A stretch of 64,000 nt of DNA. Source: Flavobacterium nitrogenifigens. Lineage in GTDB: Bacteria > Bacteroidota > Bacteroidia > Flavobacteriales > Flavobacteriaceae. The notes under the pieces were generated by a model. That model did no database searches. It saw only the letters and a program-made list of their open reading frames with translations, and was not told where the DNA came from. Positions 7,906 through 18,300 of the stretch are shown in pieces (the first letter of the stretch is position 1; every line of letters begins with the position of its first letter). The stretch spans positions 23,542 to 87,541 of the forward strand of contig NZ_QJRI01000160.1 of assembly GCF_003254565.1 (NCBI RefSeq), read 5' to 3'. Position numbers and translations under genes: made by a program.

Positions 7906-10746
7906 TTATCTAGTTTTTTTAATCATTTTAAATGACTGGAGAAGATTGCCTCCAGTTCCTTCCACTTTTACGATATAGAATCCCGACTGAAGCGTATTCC
8001 CCATTGACAGCTGGCTTTGGTCTTTAACTTGGGCAGACTCAACATTTTTTCCGTTAATATCAAAAATTCGCACGCTTATCGGTTCCTTATAATCGTTTAT
8101 TTCAATTTTAAAGCTGTTTGTAAACGGATTTGGAGAACAGATCACAGTAATTTTTTGATCTTGCAGGTTTTCTGCATTAGCATTTAACCTCAAAGTTGCG
8201 CCCGATACCGCAGTAAGAGACCATTGCTGGTTATTACTTGAACTAAGACTCCATTGGCTTAAATCTGCTCCGTTAGTTGCATTTCCTAAACCATCCAAGT
8301 ACAATCCGGTCGCCTTGTTTTTAAACTTGAAATAACCTGAACCAGCGTCTTCTTGTATCCATTTTTGCGCTTCACTTCCACTATAGGCCCATTGTCCAGC
8401 GATTGATGGATTAGCTGTTCTGCTCATTCCGTCGATGTACAATCCAGTAGTTCTGTTTTTAATCATAACTTCGCTGCCGTTATACTCTAGAGCCCATTGC
8501 TGGGCACTGCTTCCGCTGTAGTTCCATTGTCCTGCGTTACTTCCATTTGTGGTTCTGCTCATTCCGTCTATTAGCAGTCCAGTGCTTCTATTTGAAATGG
8601 TGTAATAAGCTGCAGTTTCAGCAAGATCGTCACCATAAACAAGGCCTCTTCCAACAGTACTCATATATACGCGTCCGTAGATATTCATGTCTCCCATTAC
8701 GAAGTTTCCGTTTCCTGTACCTCCATACTCATGCGCATCATCATTAACGCGAGTCCAATTGCTGCCTTGGTCTACAGAACGAAAAACTCCCGTAACGCCG
8801 CTTACAGTACCCCAGATATAAATAGTTGGATAAGAAGCGCCAGCCTTCGCTTTACCGATTCCGACTGCCGAAGCATTGCTTACAGCTGTTGAAGGTGTGC
8901 TAAAACTAGTTCCGCCATCAACTGACCTTATCAGCCCTCCATAATTCTTAGCAATCCACAAGTGCCCAGCATACCCAGGAACTGTCCTAATCAGGCTAGA
9001 TCCTCCTGCTCCAACATTGGAAACCGTATTGAAAGAAGCTCCTCCGTCTGTACTTGCTTTTAAATCTCCGTTACTTCCGTTGTAGGCATAAAACTTGTTG
9101 TTCGTAACAGCATCAGATACCGGAATTGTATTGAAATTAATTCCTGTTACGGTCGTCCAGCCAGTTCCATTATTGGTGGAACGGTACATAGCGCTGGAGG
9201 ATTCCGGAACATGCAGAATAGTTGCGCCGTCATACGAAAGCGCCACCGTTCCGCGTGGTCCTGCTAAGTTTGCGGTTGTCTTTGTCCAATCAGTTCCTTG
9301 ATTGTTGGAATAATACATATATTCTCCAAGTCTTACAATTTTATTGGTATTTCCTGATGCATAAGCCAATCCAGATGTGGTTCCCATTGCTGGCTTATAC
9401 TGCGGCGCATATACCGAAACATCAGTATGCTTAAATCCATCATAATCTCCAATAACACTCATTAAAGGTCCGCCAGGAATGCTTATTAAACCTAGTGGAA
9501 CGCTCTCTTCAAGGCCAATAGCATCAAACTTCCACGAGGTTTTTGATGCATTAAGATCATCACAGGTAAAAATACCGTTTCCAGATATTACGCTTGCCTT
9601 ATTGGTATTAAAAGGATTAAATTTGATATCGCCAGTCCAGTGAATGGATGCTGAAGATCCTGAAATCCAAGTACAGCCATTGTCCAATACGTTGATTCCT
9701 GAATTTCCAACCAGATCTCTCCATGATGCGCCGCCATCTGTGCTTAAAAAGAAGCGGTCTGCATAAATTATACTGCCCTGTGCATTAGTATACTGCGCCA
9801 TATAAGTATTCATCGAAGAGGCAATCAGACGCTGCGAATTGGAAGGGTCAACATCAATTCCGCCAAAAGGCCCCGAAAAGCCTGATGGCGTAATATTGGT
9901 TAGAGCCCCTGCACTGGAAAGCTTCCAAATCTGTCCTGAAGAAGGGTTCCAAGGCCCTTCTTTATCAGCATACGTAATTAATAAAGCTCTGTTGGAATCC
10001 AATACTGCGCGCTGAGGCATATAATTTACTGTGGCTCCCGAAACGGCGTTCCAAGTATTTCCTCCATCCGAACTTTTATAAAGATTAGACGCCCCGGTTC
10101 TGGAAACGCCAGCATAAATAGTCTGGGTGATGCCTCCAGAAACTGATGCAGAATCAAAAATCACAAAACAGATTCCGTTGTCATTTGCTGTTGCCGTAAC
10201 CGGAAATGACGATACCTTAGTCCAAGCCGAACCGCCATTAGTGCTTTTAAACAATCCATCGCGTCTGCTTCCGCAGAAAAGCACATTAGAATTATTGGGA
10301 TCTACAGCCAATCGCTCGCCGTTAGATCTTCCCATACCGTTTCCATGCGCCTTAAATTGTGAGGTTACTATAGTTTCAGTAAAATTGGCCCCTCTGTCGG
10401 TTGATTTTAAAATCGCTGTTTTCTGCCCATTAAAATAATCGGTTCCCACCAGCATATATACCACATTATTATTCTGAGGGTCGATAGCCAATGATTCCAC
10501 TCCCTGATACCCCAGCTGGTCTACACTGGTCCAATCCAACAAAGGTATCCATCTGCTGCTGGATGAATCCCATCGATAGGCTCCCCCCACATCTGTACGG
10601 GCGTATTTTAAATTGGCATCTGTTTTACTTGGAATAATGCCGGTAACAAAACCTGCGCCTCCAATCTGAACATTTTTCCAAACACTTTGGGCTTGGGAAA
10701 CGAAAACTGATAAAATCAATACGCATAATAAGTAAGCTTTTTTCAT
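7906..10746 (-). CDS. GH74 xyloglucanase with ricin-type lectin domain and T9SS sorting signal
   Basis: A 946-residue secreted endo-xyloglucanase candidate. A signal peptide (ending SQAQ) is followed by the GH74 tandem seven-bladed propellers with many BNR/Asp-box-like repeats (SxDGGxxW). The signature GGAGFVTGI and RTDVGGAYRW is present; Asp52 is the expected catalytic base and Asp373 in TGDIKFNPF the likely acid. A ricin-type beta-trefoil follows with three QxW repeats (QQWAL, QKWIQ, QQWSL; about 725-855), a probable carbohydrate-binding module. The last 75 residues (SPNPFTNSFK to the terminal KMIKKTR) form a type A T9SS C-terminal domain, predicting secretion and surface attachment or release. 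It follows GH5 in the operon. It should cut the xyloglucan glucan backbone at the cell surface. Confidence 0.93.
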   Translation of the reverse strand: MKKAYLLCVLILSVFVSQAQSVWKNVQIGGAGFVTGIIPSKTDANLKYARTDVGGAYRWDSSSSRWIPLLDWTSVDQLGYQGVESLAIDPQNNNVVYMLVGTDYFNGQKTAILKSTDRGANFTETIVTSQFKAHGNGMGRSNGERLAVDPNNSNVLFCGSRRDGLFKSTNGGSAWTKVSSFPVTATANDNGICFVIFDSASVSGGITQTIYAGVSRTGASNLYKSSDGGNTWNAVSGATVNYMPQRAVLDSNRALLITYADKEGPWNPSSGQIWKLSSAGALTNITPSGFSGPFGGIDVDPSNSQRLIASSMNTYMAQYTNAQGSIIYADRFFLSTDGGASWRDLVGNSGINVLDNGCTWISGSSASIHWTGDIKFNPFNTNKASVISGNGIFTCDDLNASKTSWKFDAIGLEESVPLGLISIPGGPLMSVIGDYDGFKHTDVSVYAPQYKPAMGTTSGLAYASGNTNKIVRLGEYMYYSNNQGTDWTKTTANLAGPRGTVALSYDGATILHVPESSSAMYRSTNNGTGWTTVTGINFNTIPVSDAVTNNKFYAYNGSNGDLKASTDGGASFNTVSNVGAGGSSLIRTVPGYAGHLWIAKNYGGLIRSVDGGTSFSTPSTAVSNASAVGIGKAKAGASYPTIYIWGTVSGVTGVFRSVDQGSNWTRVNDDAHEYGGTGNGNFVMGDMNIYGRVYMSTVGRGLVYGDDLAETAAYYTISNRSTGLLIDGMSRTTNGSNAGQWNYSGSSAQQWALEYNGSEVMIKNRTTGLYIDGMSRTANPSIAGQWAYSGSEAQKWIQEDAGSGYFKFKNKATGLYLDGLGNATNGADLSQWSLSSSNNQQWSLTAVSGATLRLNANAENLQDQKITVICSPNPFTNSFKIEINDYKEPISVRIFDINGKNVESAQVKDQSQLSMGNTLQSGFYIVKVEGTGGNLLQSFKMIKKTR

Positions 10747-10843
10747 TTTGATTTGTTTTTAAAAGTTTAAAATATTATCATCCTTACAATCTATTCTTAC
10801 CTGGCCAATACTTTTAATTCTCAGCATTTTGGCATTGATAAGA

Positions 10844-10868
10844 GCTGCCGCATCAGAAATGCGGCAGC
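10844..10868 (-). other. 10-bp GC-rich stem-loop between the GH5 and GH74 genes
   Basis: GCTGCCGCAT (10844-10853) and ATGCGGCAGC (10859-10868) form a perfect 10-bp stem with a 5-nt loop in the 221-nt gap between the GH5 stop and the GH74 start. On the minus strand it is followed by CTCTTATC rather than a T run. It is probably an intercistronic processing, stability or partial termination hairpin rather than a full terminator. Confidence 0.7.
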
Positions 10869-10967
10869 ATACTGCATAATGTAAAAGCAAAAAATTCCCT
10901 TATTCCAGGAATGGCCAATAAATGCCTAATCCTGAAAAAAACTTTGAAAGAAGGCTATCTTAAAATT

Positions 10968-12422
10968 TTAATTAGCCCCTGCTTTAATGGCATCTATCGT
11001 ACGTTGATCTTTTACAGTAAAATTACTCCTGTCTATAGCTGCTCCTGTATCCCACCAAAAAGGTTTAATGCCGCGCGTTAACGCTTCTTTGGTTGTAAAG
11101 TTTATCCAATAGTCCACCGAGGCGTTATGCATGGCCAAATCTTTGGGAAGATAAGCAGGATCGCTACGTCTGTAAGCGCCATACTCTCCCATGATAACCG
11201 GTATCCCTTTATCAACAAATTTAGTTTTCATCTTGTTGTAATCAGCAATTATCTCGTCCTCTTCTCCGTATGTGGCATTACGCTCAGGTTCAATGGCTGA
11301 ATGATGGCCTTTACCCCAGTAGTAAATCAATTTGCCCCAGCTCTCATCTTTATTCCCGATACAAAATTGTGATGGCGTATAGTTATGCACCTCAACCATA
11401 AGGCGATTTGGCACCTGATCTGTAGGAAGCGTGTCCATCAGGTCAAATGTCAATCCAGGATTTGTTTGAGGACCTTGAACGATAAGAACTCGGTGACTGT
11501 TTCTTCCGCCTGTAGAGCGAACAGCTTGAACAAACGTCTGGTGGTATGATGCTAATACTGCCATCTCCTCATCATTCTTAGCATCCGGTTCGTTAGCGCT
11601 GGCAAACATCAAGTGCTCGTCAAAATCACGCATTGCGGTAGCGATTTGCTCCCATAATGCTTTTTGTTTGGCATTGACAGCCTCCTGCTTTGCTTTAGTG
11701 ATGTTTTTTTCCAGCCATCCGCCGTCCCAATGGATATTAAGCATAACATATATGTCATTATTCACACAATAGCCTACAACCTCTTTTACCCTTTTGATCC
11801 AATTTTGATCAAGATGTGCGGTAGCTTCGTTGTCAAGATGAAAATTCCAGGCGCAGGGTATGCGAATGGCAGAGAAACCCAATTGCTTTACAGCTTTTAC
11901 ATATTCCTCTGTGATCACTGGACTACCCCAACCGGTTTCACCGCCTGGCGCTTCGAATGTATTCCCAATGTTCCATCCCAGTTTAAATTTGGCAGCCAAT
12001 TCAACCGCTGTGCCCATCCCTATAGCATCAGCCGGCTTTGGAGATAAATTATAACTTGGATACAAATTGCCGGTTTGCGTTACTGTTATGCGCCTGGCCT
12101 GTCCGTTATCTGCTGTAACAGTCAGCACAGCCGAACGGCTAACTCCGCTGTTATTGGCAGAGGCTGTAAATGAGGTCTTCTCCGTGCCTTGAACCCCGCT
12201 TAATTTGCTCAACTGCAGCCAAGATGAGGCTGAATTTGTTATAGTCCATCTACTGTTTGCTTCAATGCTAATTGGTTCAGATGTGCCTCCTTCGGGCATA
12301 AAAGAAACTGATTCTGACGAGACCGTCAAAAACGGCTCTTCATCTGCATTTTTAGAACAGCTAAATGAAGATGCGCTGATCATAAAGAGCAGCAGCATCT
12401 GATATAAAAATTTATGTTTCAT
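10968..12422 (-). CDS. BACON-domain GH5 endo-xyloglucanase/endoglucanase lipoprotein
   Basis: A 484-residue lipoprotein (lipobox SSFSC, Cys22). Residues about 33-118 form a BACON domain, a beta-sandwich placed between membrane anchor and catalytic domain in PUL enzymes. The GH5 barrel follows with GWNIGNTF, acid/base Glu278 in ASANEPD and nucleophile Glu413 in VIMGEYGAY. The GWNIGNTFE start and overall layout resemble GH5 subfamily 4 xyloglucanases such as the Bacteroides ovatus BACON-GH5 enzyme. It should sit on the outer membrane facing out and make the first cuts in xyloglucan for SusCD uptake. It lies between the glycan-binding lipoprotein and GH74. Activity on other beta-1,4-glucans is possible. 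Confidence 0.92.
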   Translation of the reverse strand: MKHKFLYQMLLLFMISASSFSCSKNADEEPFLTVSSESVSFMPEGGTSEPISIEANSRWTITNSASSWLQLSKLSGVQGTEKTSFTASANNSGVSRSAVLTVTADNGQARRITVTQTGNLYPSYNLSPKPADAIGMGTAVELAAKFKLGWNIGNTFEAPGGETGWGSPVITEEYVKAVKQLGFSAIRIPCAWNFHLDNEATAHLDQNWIKRVKEVVGYCVNNDIYVMLNIHWDGGWLEKNITKAKQEAVNAKQKALWEQIATAMRDFDEHLMFASANEPDAKNDEEMAVLASYHQTFVQAVRSTGGRNSHRVLIVQGPQTNPGLTFDLMDTLPTDQVPNRLMVEVHNYTPSQFCIGNKDESWGKLIYYWGKGHHSAIEPERNATYGEEDEIIADYNKMKTKFVDKGIPVIMGEYGAYRRSDPAYLPKDLAMHNASVDYWINFTTKEALTRGIKPFWWDTGAAIDRSNFTVKDQRTIDAIKAGAN

Positions 12423-12458
12423 TTTATTTATTTTAGAATTAATGAATTTTATTTAAAC

Positions 12459-12495
12459 CCTGCGAAAAAATTCAAGCATTTAGAATATCCGCAGG
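12459..12495 (-). other. Weak intercistronic inverted repeat before the GH5 gene
   Basis: CCTGCG (12459-12464) and CGCAGG (12490-12495) are inverted copies separated by 25 nt of AT-rich sequence, in the 91-nt gap between the glycan-binding protein and GH5 genes. A 6-bp stem with a long loop is weak evidence. It is listed because two of the next three gaps in this operon also carry inverted repeats. Confidence 0.35.
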
Positions 12496-12513
12496 CTTAA
12501 TTCTTTAATTGCT

Positions 12514-13737
12514 TTACTCATTAATAATTTTTACCACTCTGATATTATCAAAAGCAGCTTTAAAAGCTATATTTGATGCCCCGTAATTATGCAGATATAT
12601 CTGACAATCGGATTTTCCTTCTGCTCCAATCAGGGCTGTAATATTTTTCACGATGTCACCTTTTCCATTTCCTCCATCACGAAACTCTGCAAAAGGAATC
12701 GTTACAGTCTGCCAGCCTGTTGTTTTAAAACCTGTTGGAGAACCTTGCCAAGGCTCATATCTTGCTAAATAATTTCCTGTTGAGGTAGCAACCATTATAG
12801 AACCGCCCAACCAAGGATTTGGAACGTTTATTTCAAATTTTAAAGCCCAATTATCAACAGGATCTGAAAGATTTTCGGCAGGTATCCATTGTGTTTGATC
12901 AATTCTGACCGCATGGCTCCAAGATTGCCCCTCTCCAGCGGATAAAGAAGCAAAATCCATAACAAAGAAATTCGTTACATTTCCTCCATGAAAATTAGAA
13001 TTACCCGCGCCACTAACAACTTGCGCACCTCCCCAATATGGCCAATTGAAGATATTATCTGCATTTGATATCACACCAGTTGTTTTATCATTCACATTAA
13101 ATGCGGTAAGAATTTTACCTGACTCTGTTGTTATTTTTAAAGGCCCGCTTGTCGCAATACTAGGCATTATAAAACTGACTGATGTTCCGTCATCTGAACC
13201 TGTAAATTCCTGTACTGACACGCCTGCAAAAATCAGTTCGCTGATATGGAACAAATTTGTTCCGTACACAACCACCTCTTCTCCCGGCAGAGCATTTTCA
13301 TTTGATATGCGATCCAGAGCGGGAGGTCCAGCTACAATATCAATATCAAAAACCACTTTTCCACTTGGAGTGACAAGCTCAATGGTGTTTAAATCATTTT
13401 CAGCAACAGAAGGAAATGGAATCACTGCTGGCACCTGTACAACTGCATAATTGTCTGCAAACAGCCCGCCATTAAAATCGACCGCTATACCATTGAAGGC
13501 AATCTTTACGGCATCCTTTAAATGGGATCCTTTTAGGACAACCCACTGTCCCGGAACCAGTTTATTAACCAATGTGTCATTAGGAGCCGCCGCATAATTG
13601 CGCACTTCTGTGATCTCCGGCCCAGAACCTGAATCTTCATCATTGTTGCAGGACACAAACATTGCCGCCACAAGCATCATGCTTGCAAAAAAAAGACGTG
13701 CAAAACTATTGTCTATTATTTTTTTCATAACTGTCAT
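12514..13737 (-). CDS. Surface glycan-binding lipoprotein with IPT/TIG-like domains (SGBP-B type)
   Basis: A 407-residue lipoprotein (lipobox MFVSC, Cys30). Two IPT/TIG-like immunoglobulin folds occupy about 40-120 and 130-215 (GSHLKDAVKIAFNG and YGTNLFHISELIFAG repeats). The C-terminal half (about 225-407) looks like the ligand-binding domain of PUL glycan-binding proteins, with many Trp and Tyr residues. The start codon overlaps the stop of susD by one base (TAATG), so the two are probably translationally coupled. The first Met is followed by another at residue 4 (MKKIIDN), equally plausible as start. By position (after susCD, before the endo-enzymes) it should hold xyloglucan at the surface next to the SusCD transporter. 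Confidence 0.85.
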   Translation of the reverse strand: MTVMKKIIDNSFARLFFASMMLVAAMFVSCNNDEDSGSGPEITEVRNYAAAPNDTLVNKLVPGQWVVLKGSHLKDAVKIAFNGIAVDFNGGLFADNYAVVQVPAVIPFPSVAENDLNTIELVTPSGKVVFDIDIVAGPPALDRISNENALPGEEVVVYGTNLFHISELIFAGVSVQEFTGSDDGTSVSFIMPSIATSGPLKITTESGKILTAFNVNDKTTGVISNADNIFNWPYWGGAQVVSGAGNSNFHGGNVTNFFVMDFASLSAGEGQSWSHAVRIDQTQWIPAENLSDPVDNWALKFEINVPNPWLGGSIMVATSTGNYLARYEPWQGSPTGFKTTGWQTVTIPFAEFRDGGNGKGDIVKNITALIGAEGKSDCQIYLHNYGASNIAFKAAFDNIRVVKIINE

Positions 13738-15335
13738 TATTTATAGTATGGAACTGACGGTTCATTTAGTTTAGGATTCACTACAACTTCTGTCGTTGGA
13801 AGCTGCAGGGTAAAAGTGGCAGAGGTTGCAGGCGATATCGTTCCGATAGGATCGTTTGGCGTTGCTGTTTTTGAATCCTTATTATAATCAAACAATACTC
13901 TCTGCTGATCACTTAAAAGCTGCACTGCTTTTTGGGGGTTATAATACGAGAGCCTTACCAAATCATACCAATATTGCCCCTCGCAGGCAAACTCCACCCT
14001 TCTTTCGTTCAAAATGATATCTTCATTAATCGAGGTAAGAGGATCCACACCTGCGCGCGTTCTTACCTTATTAAAATATAGGAGCGCATCGGCATCACTT
14101 GTTGAAACATCATTTCCAAGCACTGCTTCGGCATATACCAGATATACATCTGCAAGTCTGAGAAGGGCATTATGCTCGATAGATCCCAAATAAGACATAG
14201 CAGGAGAATTATTGTCGGCTTCATTGCCTATGATATGCTTTTTCATTCCAGGAGAAGCAGCCGTATAACCGCCTCCCGCAGCATTAAGCTCAGGATAATG
14301 GTCTCCTGGCAGCATAAAGCTCGCTTTGCGTCGGATAGAATCCTTCTCTGTATAGGCTAAATACAAATCGTAGCTCACGCCTGGAGAACCCCAAGCGCCC
14401 CCTTTTTGAGGATTAATGTCATTGCTCGGCGAATAGGTCAGCAGATGATTGCCCTGCATCCATTCGGTAGTGGCAGACCACTGCAGCGCAAAAAGCGATT
14501 CCTGATTGTCGTTAAACTTGGTCTTAAAAAGATCTGCATAACTAGGCAGCAGGCTTAGCCCGCTATTTGCAATGACATCTTTGGCATAGGTCTTTGCCAG
14601 ATTTAAATACTCCTGATTGCGGCTTCCTCCCGGCTGGCCAACTCCCGCTCTAGTCAGATAAACCTTGCTTAACATTCCTTTGGCAGACCATGATGTAACT
14701 CGGCCCGGCTGATCGGTTTTAGGCAGTTTTTCCGCCGCAAAAGTTAAATCCTCAATTACAAATCTGTACACATCCTCTATTTTATTTTTATTGATTAGAG
14801 GCGATTTTATCAGTTTGGTATTATCTTCTATAATAGGCACTTCTCCCCAAAGCATGGCCAAATGATAGTAAGCCATGGCACGTATGAATCTTGCCTCGGC
14901 TATCGCCGCATTTTTATCTGCAGCTGAAACTGTTGATGGGGTTCTCTCATTAATGGCATTAATAGTCGTATTGCAGTGTGCCACGATAATGTAAAGTGCC
15001 GCCCACCCCGTTGTCAGTCGTGCATTGGATCCCGAAAGGGTAAAAGTATTGAGCTGCACCAGATCGGAACCCTGATACTGCAGAATAAGATTGCCGCTTA
15101 ATATATCTCCTAAAGGCAGATAAGCCGTATTATTCCATTGTGCCCATATTCTTCCTCCATACAAGGCAGCAGTAGCCAAACGAAGCTCCTCTTTTGTCTG
15201 GTAAAAGTTCTCTGTACTTATTTCTGATTGCGACGGACGATCAAGAAAATCGTCTTGGCATCCAGCAAGCACTGCTGAAGCCAGCAGGCTTAAAATGATA
15301 TTTTTATAAATAGACCTCATATTGTTCTGTTTCAT
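13737..15335 (-). CDS. SusD/RagB-like glycan-binding lipoprotein, xyloglucan PUL
   Basis: A 532-residue outer-membrane lipoprotein (lipobox ending AGC, Cys26; a second possible start is Met6). It has the usual SusD N-terminus (DDFLDRPSQSEIS, then a TPR-like helical region) and the typical end LPTTEVVVNPKLN. SusD proteins cap the SusC barrel and capture oligosaccharides. The gene starts 3 nt after the susC stop and ends inside the start codon of the glycan-binding protein. The xyloglucan specificity is inferred from the downstream GH74, GH5 and GH29 genes. Confidence 0.93.
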   Translation of the reverse strand: MKQNNMRSIYKNIILSLLASAVLAGCQDDFLDRPSQSEISTENFYQTKEELRLATAALYGGRIWAQWNNTAYLPLGDILSGNLILQYQGSDLVQLNTFTLSGSNARLTTGWAALYIIVAHCNTTINAINERTPSTVSAADKNAAIAEARFIRAMAYYHLAMLWGEVPIIEDNTKLIKSPLINKNKIEDVYRFVIEDLTFAAEKLPKTDQPGRVTSWSAKGMLSKVYLTRAGVGQPGGSRNQEYLNLAKTYAKDVIANSGLSLLPSYADLFKTKFNDNQESLFALQWSATTEWMQGNHLLTYSPSNDINPQKGGAWGSPGVSYDLYLAYTEKDSIRRKASFMLPGDHYPELNAAGGGYTAASPGMKKHIIGNEADNNSPAMSYLGSIEHNALLRLADVYLVYAEAVLGNDVSTSDADALLYFNKVRTRAGVDPLTSINEDIILNERRVEFACEGQYWYDLVRLSYYNPQKAVQLLSDQQRVLFDYNKDSKTATPNDPIGTISPATSATFTLQLPTTEVVVNPKLNEPSVPYYK

Positions 15336-15338
15336 TTT

Positions 15339-18300
15339 TTAGTTAGTTAATCCCAGATTAAGTCCAAATGTAAAGCTTCGGGATTGCGGATAGAAACCAT
15401 TGTCAATTCCCGCCTGCAGAGGATTCCATGAACCCACCTCCGGATCCATTCCCGTATAGCTGGTAATTAAAAAAGGATTGTTGACATTCACATACAGCCT
15501 AAGGGAGCTTATATGAATTTTCTTCATCATCTCACTTGGAAAAGAATAGCCTAAAGTCATGTTTCGGCATCTTATAAAGGAACCGTTCTCCACATATCGG
15601 TCAGAAAAACGGTTGTTTCTGTTGCTGTCATTATTTTTCAATCCCACAATAGAAGTTTCCGGATTGGTCACATACACGTTATTGACATCTGAAGCTGAAC
15701 CGTTAGGATCAATTAAGGCCAATACAGCGTGATCTTTTAAAGACTTCAAATAGCCGTTATTGGTAAGCGGATTGTCTCCATTGATTCTCATTCCGTTCAC
15801 GACCTCGCTTCCCTGGTTGGCTGTAAAGAAAATATTCAGATCAAAACCTTTGTAGGTGAAAGTATTCCCAAGTCCAAACTGAAATTGCGGAACAGGCGAT
15901 CCTAAAAATGTCTGATCTTTTTCAGTGATCACGCCATCTCCGTTAAGATCTTTGAATTTAAGGTCTCCATACCATACACCGCCCGAATTGGGAGTAATCG
16001 GCAGCACTGTTCCGTCAGTATTGGTTGGCAGTGCATGGTTTTTAAAATCTTCTGCCGTAGCAAATACGCCATCTACTTTGTAACCGTAGAATGCTCCAAT
16101 GGAACCGCCAACTACAGTTCTAGACACAACATCTCCTCCATAGTATCCTGGAAGGAAAGCTCCGTCTGTATTTAATTTCATCACTTTATTTTTATTGTGG
16201 GATAAAGTAAAATCCGTAGTCCATGTAAAATCTCCACGCTCCATATTTTTTGAGCTCAAATGAAGATCTATACCTCTGTTGCGGACCTGTCCAATATTTA
16301 CATATGGGGCATTGATGGCTCCGGGAGAATACCCCACAATGGTACCTGAATATAGCGGAAGAGGAATCTGCATCAATAGTCCATCAGTCATGCGGTTATA
16401 AACATCAACAGATAGATTAAGCTTCCATCCAAACAGCGCGGCATCAAGCCCTATATTTCCGTATTTGGTTTTTTCCCATTCCACTGCGGGATTTGCAATA
16501 TTGGTAGTCATTTGCGCGTTGCCTGAAAGCCCTGTTGATACCGATTCTAAGGTTGACAGGTAGGCATTGTTTCTGACATTTTGATTGTTGGTAAGTCCAT
16601 ATCCTGTTCTCAATTTCAATTCATTGACTATTTTAGAGCCTTTTAAGAATTTCTCATTGTTTAATTTCCATGCAAACGCTCCAGAATATGTGGTTACCCA
16701 GCGGTTGTCAGGTGCAAATTTTGATGAGCCGTCAGCACGGATATTTGCCGTAAAAAGGTATCTGTCATCATAGATGAAATTCAAACGCCCAAAATAGGAT
16801 TCCAGTGCGCTGTCCCCTTTGGTGCCTCCATTGGTTGCAGTGGTCATATCGCCGCTTCCGATATTGGTCACATTGTTGGAAATGAAATTTCTTCTGCCCG
16901 CAGAAACATTTTCAAACTGTGTAAGCTGCGCCTCATGTCCTAAAAGGGCATTGAAATTATATTTTTTATTAAAGACTTTTGAGTAGGTGAAGAAACTTCT
17001 AAATGTGGTAAAATAATCCTGATTGTAAGAGTAAAAAGCTTCATTGGTCACTTTTTCGGCTAGTCCGAATTTATAGGTCGGGCTAAACCTGTCTTCTGTC
17101 TTATAGAGGAAATTACCTGAGATCTCATTACGGAAAGAAAAGTCTTTTGTGAAAGCGATATCGATATAAAAATTGCCAAAAAACTGATTTCTCTTTGGAT
17201 TATTTTTATTGATAAGCGCCAGTGCATAAGGATTTACACGCTTTGCAATCCATCCTTCGCTGCTTTCTTCCCCTGCAAAGCTTCCATCGGCATTTCTCAC
17301 GGGAATGTCCGGTGTCTGGCTTAGCGCTTCCTGAATAACGTTTGATCCGGTAGAGTTCACATTCTCATCAATGTGGGTCAGCTGCAGGCTGGTTCCTAGC
17401 TTTAGCCAGCTGGTTGTCTTGTTGTCCAGATTCAATCGCACTGATGCTCTTGTAAATTCAGATCCCAAGGCTATACCTTCCTGATTAAAATACGATCCTG
17501 AAAGCAGATACTGCGTTTTTTCAGAACCTCCGCTTAAAGTTAGGACATGATTCACCATAGGGGCTTTGCGAAACAATTCTTCCTGCCAATTGGTGCCCTT
17601 ACCTAAATATTTTGGATTGGCAAACTCCGGCCTATCATCAAAACCCCATACTGCCGCTCTCTGATTAATAAATGTGGCATATTCCCTTAAATCCATGGTC
17701 GGATACTGCTTGATAAGCTCTTGGAATCCTGTTGAAACCTCATAGGTTATTTTAGGAGCTCCTTCCTTGCCTCTTTTGGTGGTAATCACAATTACGCCAT
17801 TTGTGGCCTGCGAACCATAAATTGCAGTTGCCGAAGCGTCTTTCAATACGTCAACCGACTCAATATCCGAAGGACTTATGGTCGCTAGCGGATTGGTGCC
17901 ATTGCCGCTGTCAAAACTCTGCCCAATGATTACCCCGTCAATTACATACAATGGCGAGCTGCTGCCAAAGGAAGACATGCCTCGTATCTGTATGTTTACA
18001 CCCCCTCCAGGCTGCCCCGAAGTCTGCTGCACCACCACTCCGGCAACTTTTCCCTGCAGCGCCTGATCGAAAGTAACAGGCTGCGTCTTGCGGAGCTCGT
18101 CACCGCTTATGGAAGATATGGCTCCTGTAAGATCTTTTCGTTTGGCTTTTCCGTATCCGATCACCACTACTTCATTTAGCGCTTTTAAATCCTCTTTCAA
18201 TTTGATTGTGAGCTCGGCATCGGTAATTTTCACTTCCTCCTTGACAAAGCCCAGATAGCTAAATACAACCGTTTCACCTACTCTAGCGGTAATGGAAAAA

